Positions 62,195-64,000 of a stretch of 64,000 bases of DNA are shown here, one piece after another (position 1 is the first letter of the stretch; every line of letters begins with the position of its first letter). The position numbers and the translations under genes are program-made. The notes under the pieces were generated by a model, which was not told the DNA's origin, made no database searches, and was given only the letters and a program-made list of their open reading frames with translations. Source of the DNA: DATMER01 sp963741305. Lineage in GTDB: Bacteria > Acidobacteriota > Thermoanaerobaculia > Multivoradales > UBA5704. Where the stretch lies: positions 3,100,001 through 3,164,000 of the forward strand of contig CAVUHL010000003.1 in assembly GCA_963741305.1 (NCBI GenBank), read 5' to 3'.

Positions 62195-62552
62195 GGGTTC
62201 TCCGAATCCAGGTAGGATAATTAGGGATGGCATAGGAGAAAAAGGCATCCTGATCAATGCCGTGCCCGAGGGCGCGCTCGAGCTCTTCGAGCTTTCCGAG
62301 CCGCTCAAGCTCTTCCAGAGCGCGCATCAAAGTCATATTTCTCAGCCGCTCTTCCCAGTCGGCCAAAATCTCTCTCAGAACCTCCTTCTCAACTCCCTCG
62401 AGAAACCCCTTCTTGGCCTTTGCAGCTAGCACTTCCCGGGCGATGATGCCGTACTCGACCACCGTCCTCGGCGTCTCTTGTACGCGGTGTTTCAACTTGT
62501 TGAGCTCTACCTGCTGATCAATGGACCCGAAGAGACTCTTGAATAAACTCAT
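62169..62552 (-). CDS. Helical hypothetical protein
   Basis: The protein is 127 residues from ATG 62552, with an AGGAAGAGGAAG purine-rich leader. It is nearly all helical and highly charged (SIDQQVELNKLKHRVQETPR, EVLREILADWEERLRNMTLM, ALEELERLGKLEELERALGH). It ends in YPTWIRRTLEEAKRRL. No signal peptide or TM segment. I do not recognise the family. It overlaps the downstream SDR gene. Confidence 0.65.
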   Translation of the reverse strand: MSLFKSLFGSIDQQVELNKLKHRVQETPRTVVEYGIIAREVLAAKAKKGFLEGVEKEVLREILADWEERLRNMTLMRALEELERLGKLEELERALGHGIDQDAFFSYAIPNYPTWIRRTLEEAKRRL

Positions 62553-62645
62553 CTTCCTCTTCTCCTTCCTCGTCCTGCGGCATGCTTCAACGGCTTCGAG
62601 ATAATACCGTGACGCGCCGGGAAGCACCAATGGCGCAGCCTTGGC

Positions 62646-64000
62646 CTACGCAATCATACGCATGCCGTCTCCAGAAATCCTGAGAGCCAGGAGCAGATCC
62701 TTGGAATCATAGAAGCGAAAGCACCACTCGGCCCCTCCCTCACGTCGAGCCAAGGAAACCGACATCACGAGAAAATCGACGGTCGCACACCGGATGGCAA
62801 GTGCGCGTGCATTCTCGTACGCATCCAAGAGCCGGTGGGGCAATGGACAGCGCGACAAGGGCACGGCAAATCCACAGGCTTCGACGGACTCAACCGCGAC
62901 GGCGCCCTCCTTCCGAGTGACCAGGATCTGCTTGTAATCGTAGACGTACCCCTTCCTTTCGCCGTCAGAAACCGCGCGCGGTTCCCCACTGTACACCTCA
63001 ACGACCCACTGCCCTGCGGTTCCGTCTGCTTTCATCAGGCCTTCCTGGGGACTGGAAATGTGAGGGCACACGGCAGAGTTGACCACGCCAGTGTTCGATA
63101 GAAATGCGAGCTGCCATTGCCGCTCTGGATCGGAGCCAAGGAGCTCTCCAGCCAGCTCGATCGCTTCTCCGGCTGTCAATCCGGTTGTGGCCTCCTCACC
63201 AGGAAGCTGGATATCCCAAACGCGATTCCGCATTGCCCTGAACTGATTGCCTACACTCATCACGAGTTGTCCGTTCTCGAGCGTCGGCTTGATGTGGAAG
63301 AAGTCGGTATTCAGGATCTCGTTCCGCATTGCGGGATGCTTGATGCCCCCCGTCACGGCATCCACTCCGACCGTGAGAACACTCTCCACCAGTGTAGGAT
63401 CAAAGAAGGATACGTTCCAGGTGAGGAACCCCCCGTAGCGCTTGTCGCATTCGAGTTTGGTGAGGACGAAAAGATCGAAATTGGCGCCCCGGAGAACACC
63501 TGTCTCGCGTCCGCACTCGATGGCACGAGAGACGGCTGCTTCCGAGTCAATGTACCCTGGAGCGATCGGGACTGGTTGGAAGCGCGTATATCGCTTCGCT
63601 ATATGCCGGAAGCCGGCTTCATTGCGCTCAATCAACCCCGGATCCTCTTGTTCGGAAATACCAAACAGATGATTCAGCGCGCATGAGTAAATTATGACAG
63701 AGTCCTCGACGGGCAGTGGATCAGAGTCGAGGAGAAAGAGTACCGGCAATTCATGAATGGAGTCGTCTATCACCGCGTATGCCTGAATGCATACCTTATC
63801 GGGATCGTAGAACTCCACGATCCACAGCCGACTCGTGCCGCTTGTTGCATCCGCGAAGACCCAATCTCGCGGCTGGGTCAGACTGTAGAGTGTCGCCACA
63901 CCTTGTTGTGAAAGACCAAAGAGATCCCCTGAAGGATTCATCTCGATCTTGACCTTTACAGCCGCTTCCTTCGCAGAAGGAAAGGAAACCTCCTGGTTTG
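62646..64000 (-). CDS. Hypothetical protein, truncated at the right edge
   Basis: An ATG at 63941 is available, but the frame continues upstream without a stop to the window edge and reads like coding sequence (SFPSAKEAAVKVKIEMNPSG). The true start is probably outside, and at least 451 residues are visible. It contains two similar-looking beta-rich halves (WIVEFYDPDKVCIQAYAVID and EWCFRFYDSKDLLLALRISG at opposite ends; WNVSFFDPTLVESVLTVGVD in between). This suggests internal repeats of a PepSY- or cystatin-like fold. No named family. GC content is lower than in most of the window. Confidence 0.65.
   Translation of the reverse strand, partial: NQEVSFPSAKEAAVKVKIEMNPSGDLFGLSQQGVATLYSLTQPRDWVFADATSGTSRLWIVEFYDPDKVCIQAYAVIDDSIHELPVLFLLDSDPLPVEDSVIIYSCALNHLFGISEQEDPGLIERNEAGFRHIAKRYTRFQPVPIAPGYIDSEAAVSRAIECGRETGVLRGANFDLFVLTKLECDKRYGGFLTWNVSFFDPTLVESVLTVGVDAVTGGIKHPAMRNEILNTDFFHIKPTLENGQLVMSVGNQFRAMRNRVWDIQLPGEEATTGLTAGEAIELAGELLGSDPERQWQLAFLSNTGVVNSAVCPHISSPQEGLMKADGTAGQWVVEVYSGEPRAVSDGERKGYVYDYKQILVTRKEGAVAVESVEACGFAVPLSRCPLPHRLLDAYENARALAIRCATVDFLVMSVSLARREGGAEWCFRFYDSKDLLLALRISGDGMRMIA

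Overview
This is a high-GC bacterial chromosome window. It most likely comes from an Acidobacteriota member, with a Thermoanaerobaculia-like lineage as the best guess. That placement rests on family content and is inference, because there is no rRNA or other phylogenetic marker here. The clues are a duplicated-orphan-type MacB/FtsX permease, giant secreted proteins built of 'ELWxSDGTxxGT' repeats, a zinc-finger/TPR regulator, many secreted enzymes, and several families of GC-rich palindromic intergenic repeats.

Layout. 1-13 kb: a truncated Asp-box (VPS10-like) protein, an M19 dipeptidase-like protein, an ABC-type permease, a glycine-zipper protein, a secreted sugar dehydrogenase with FG-GAP-like repeats, a short-chain dehydrogenase, an endonuclease/exonuclease/phosphatase protein with no ordinary start codon, and a YfhO-like membrane protein. 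13-19 kb: a compact five-gene minus-strand ABC operon. Its first protein fuses a substrate-binding domain to an OmpA peptidoglycan-binding domain, and its last is a second anchored binding protein with a matching N-terminus. 19-24 kb: a DUF486-type protein, a TonB-dependent receptor, decayed remnants of a metal-related locus, a shortened VapB-like antitoxin, a fluoride channel and a methyltransferase. 24-31 kb: two tandem giant ELWxSDGT proteins. 31-37 kb: a CzcCBA-type metal efflux operon preceded by a small Cys-rich secreted protein that resembles the one in the decayed locus.

37-43 kb: a flavoprotein, a 21-bp tandem array, and an accessory patch. In that patch the 3' end of a winged-helix-like gene occurs three times in direct orientation. 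The copies bracket an antitoxin/GNAT-toxin pair and a nucleoside phosphorylase-like gene with an unknown partner. 43-53 kb: mostly ordinary enzymes and secreted proteins (hydrolase, beta-helix protein, ankyrin protein, methyltransferases, YaeQ, DinB/YfiT, VWA protein). 53-59 kb: an IS21 element inserted exactly at the start codon of a lower-GC lipase-like gene. That gene is itself bounded by integron-type recombination sites, an attI-like or half-attC site on the left and an attC with an extrahelical base on the right. 59-64 kb: a zinc-finger/TPR protein with a 30-codon leader-peptide candidate upstream, a second 21-bp array (31 units), a translationally overlapped gene pair, and a gene that runs off the right edge.

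The most unusual items are the two 21-bp arrays, the integron-cassette-like gene under the IS21, the OmpA-fused binding-protein ABC operon, the triplicated 3' gene end, and the paired Cys-rich metal-locus peptides.
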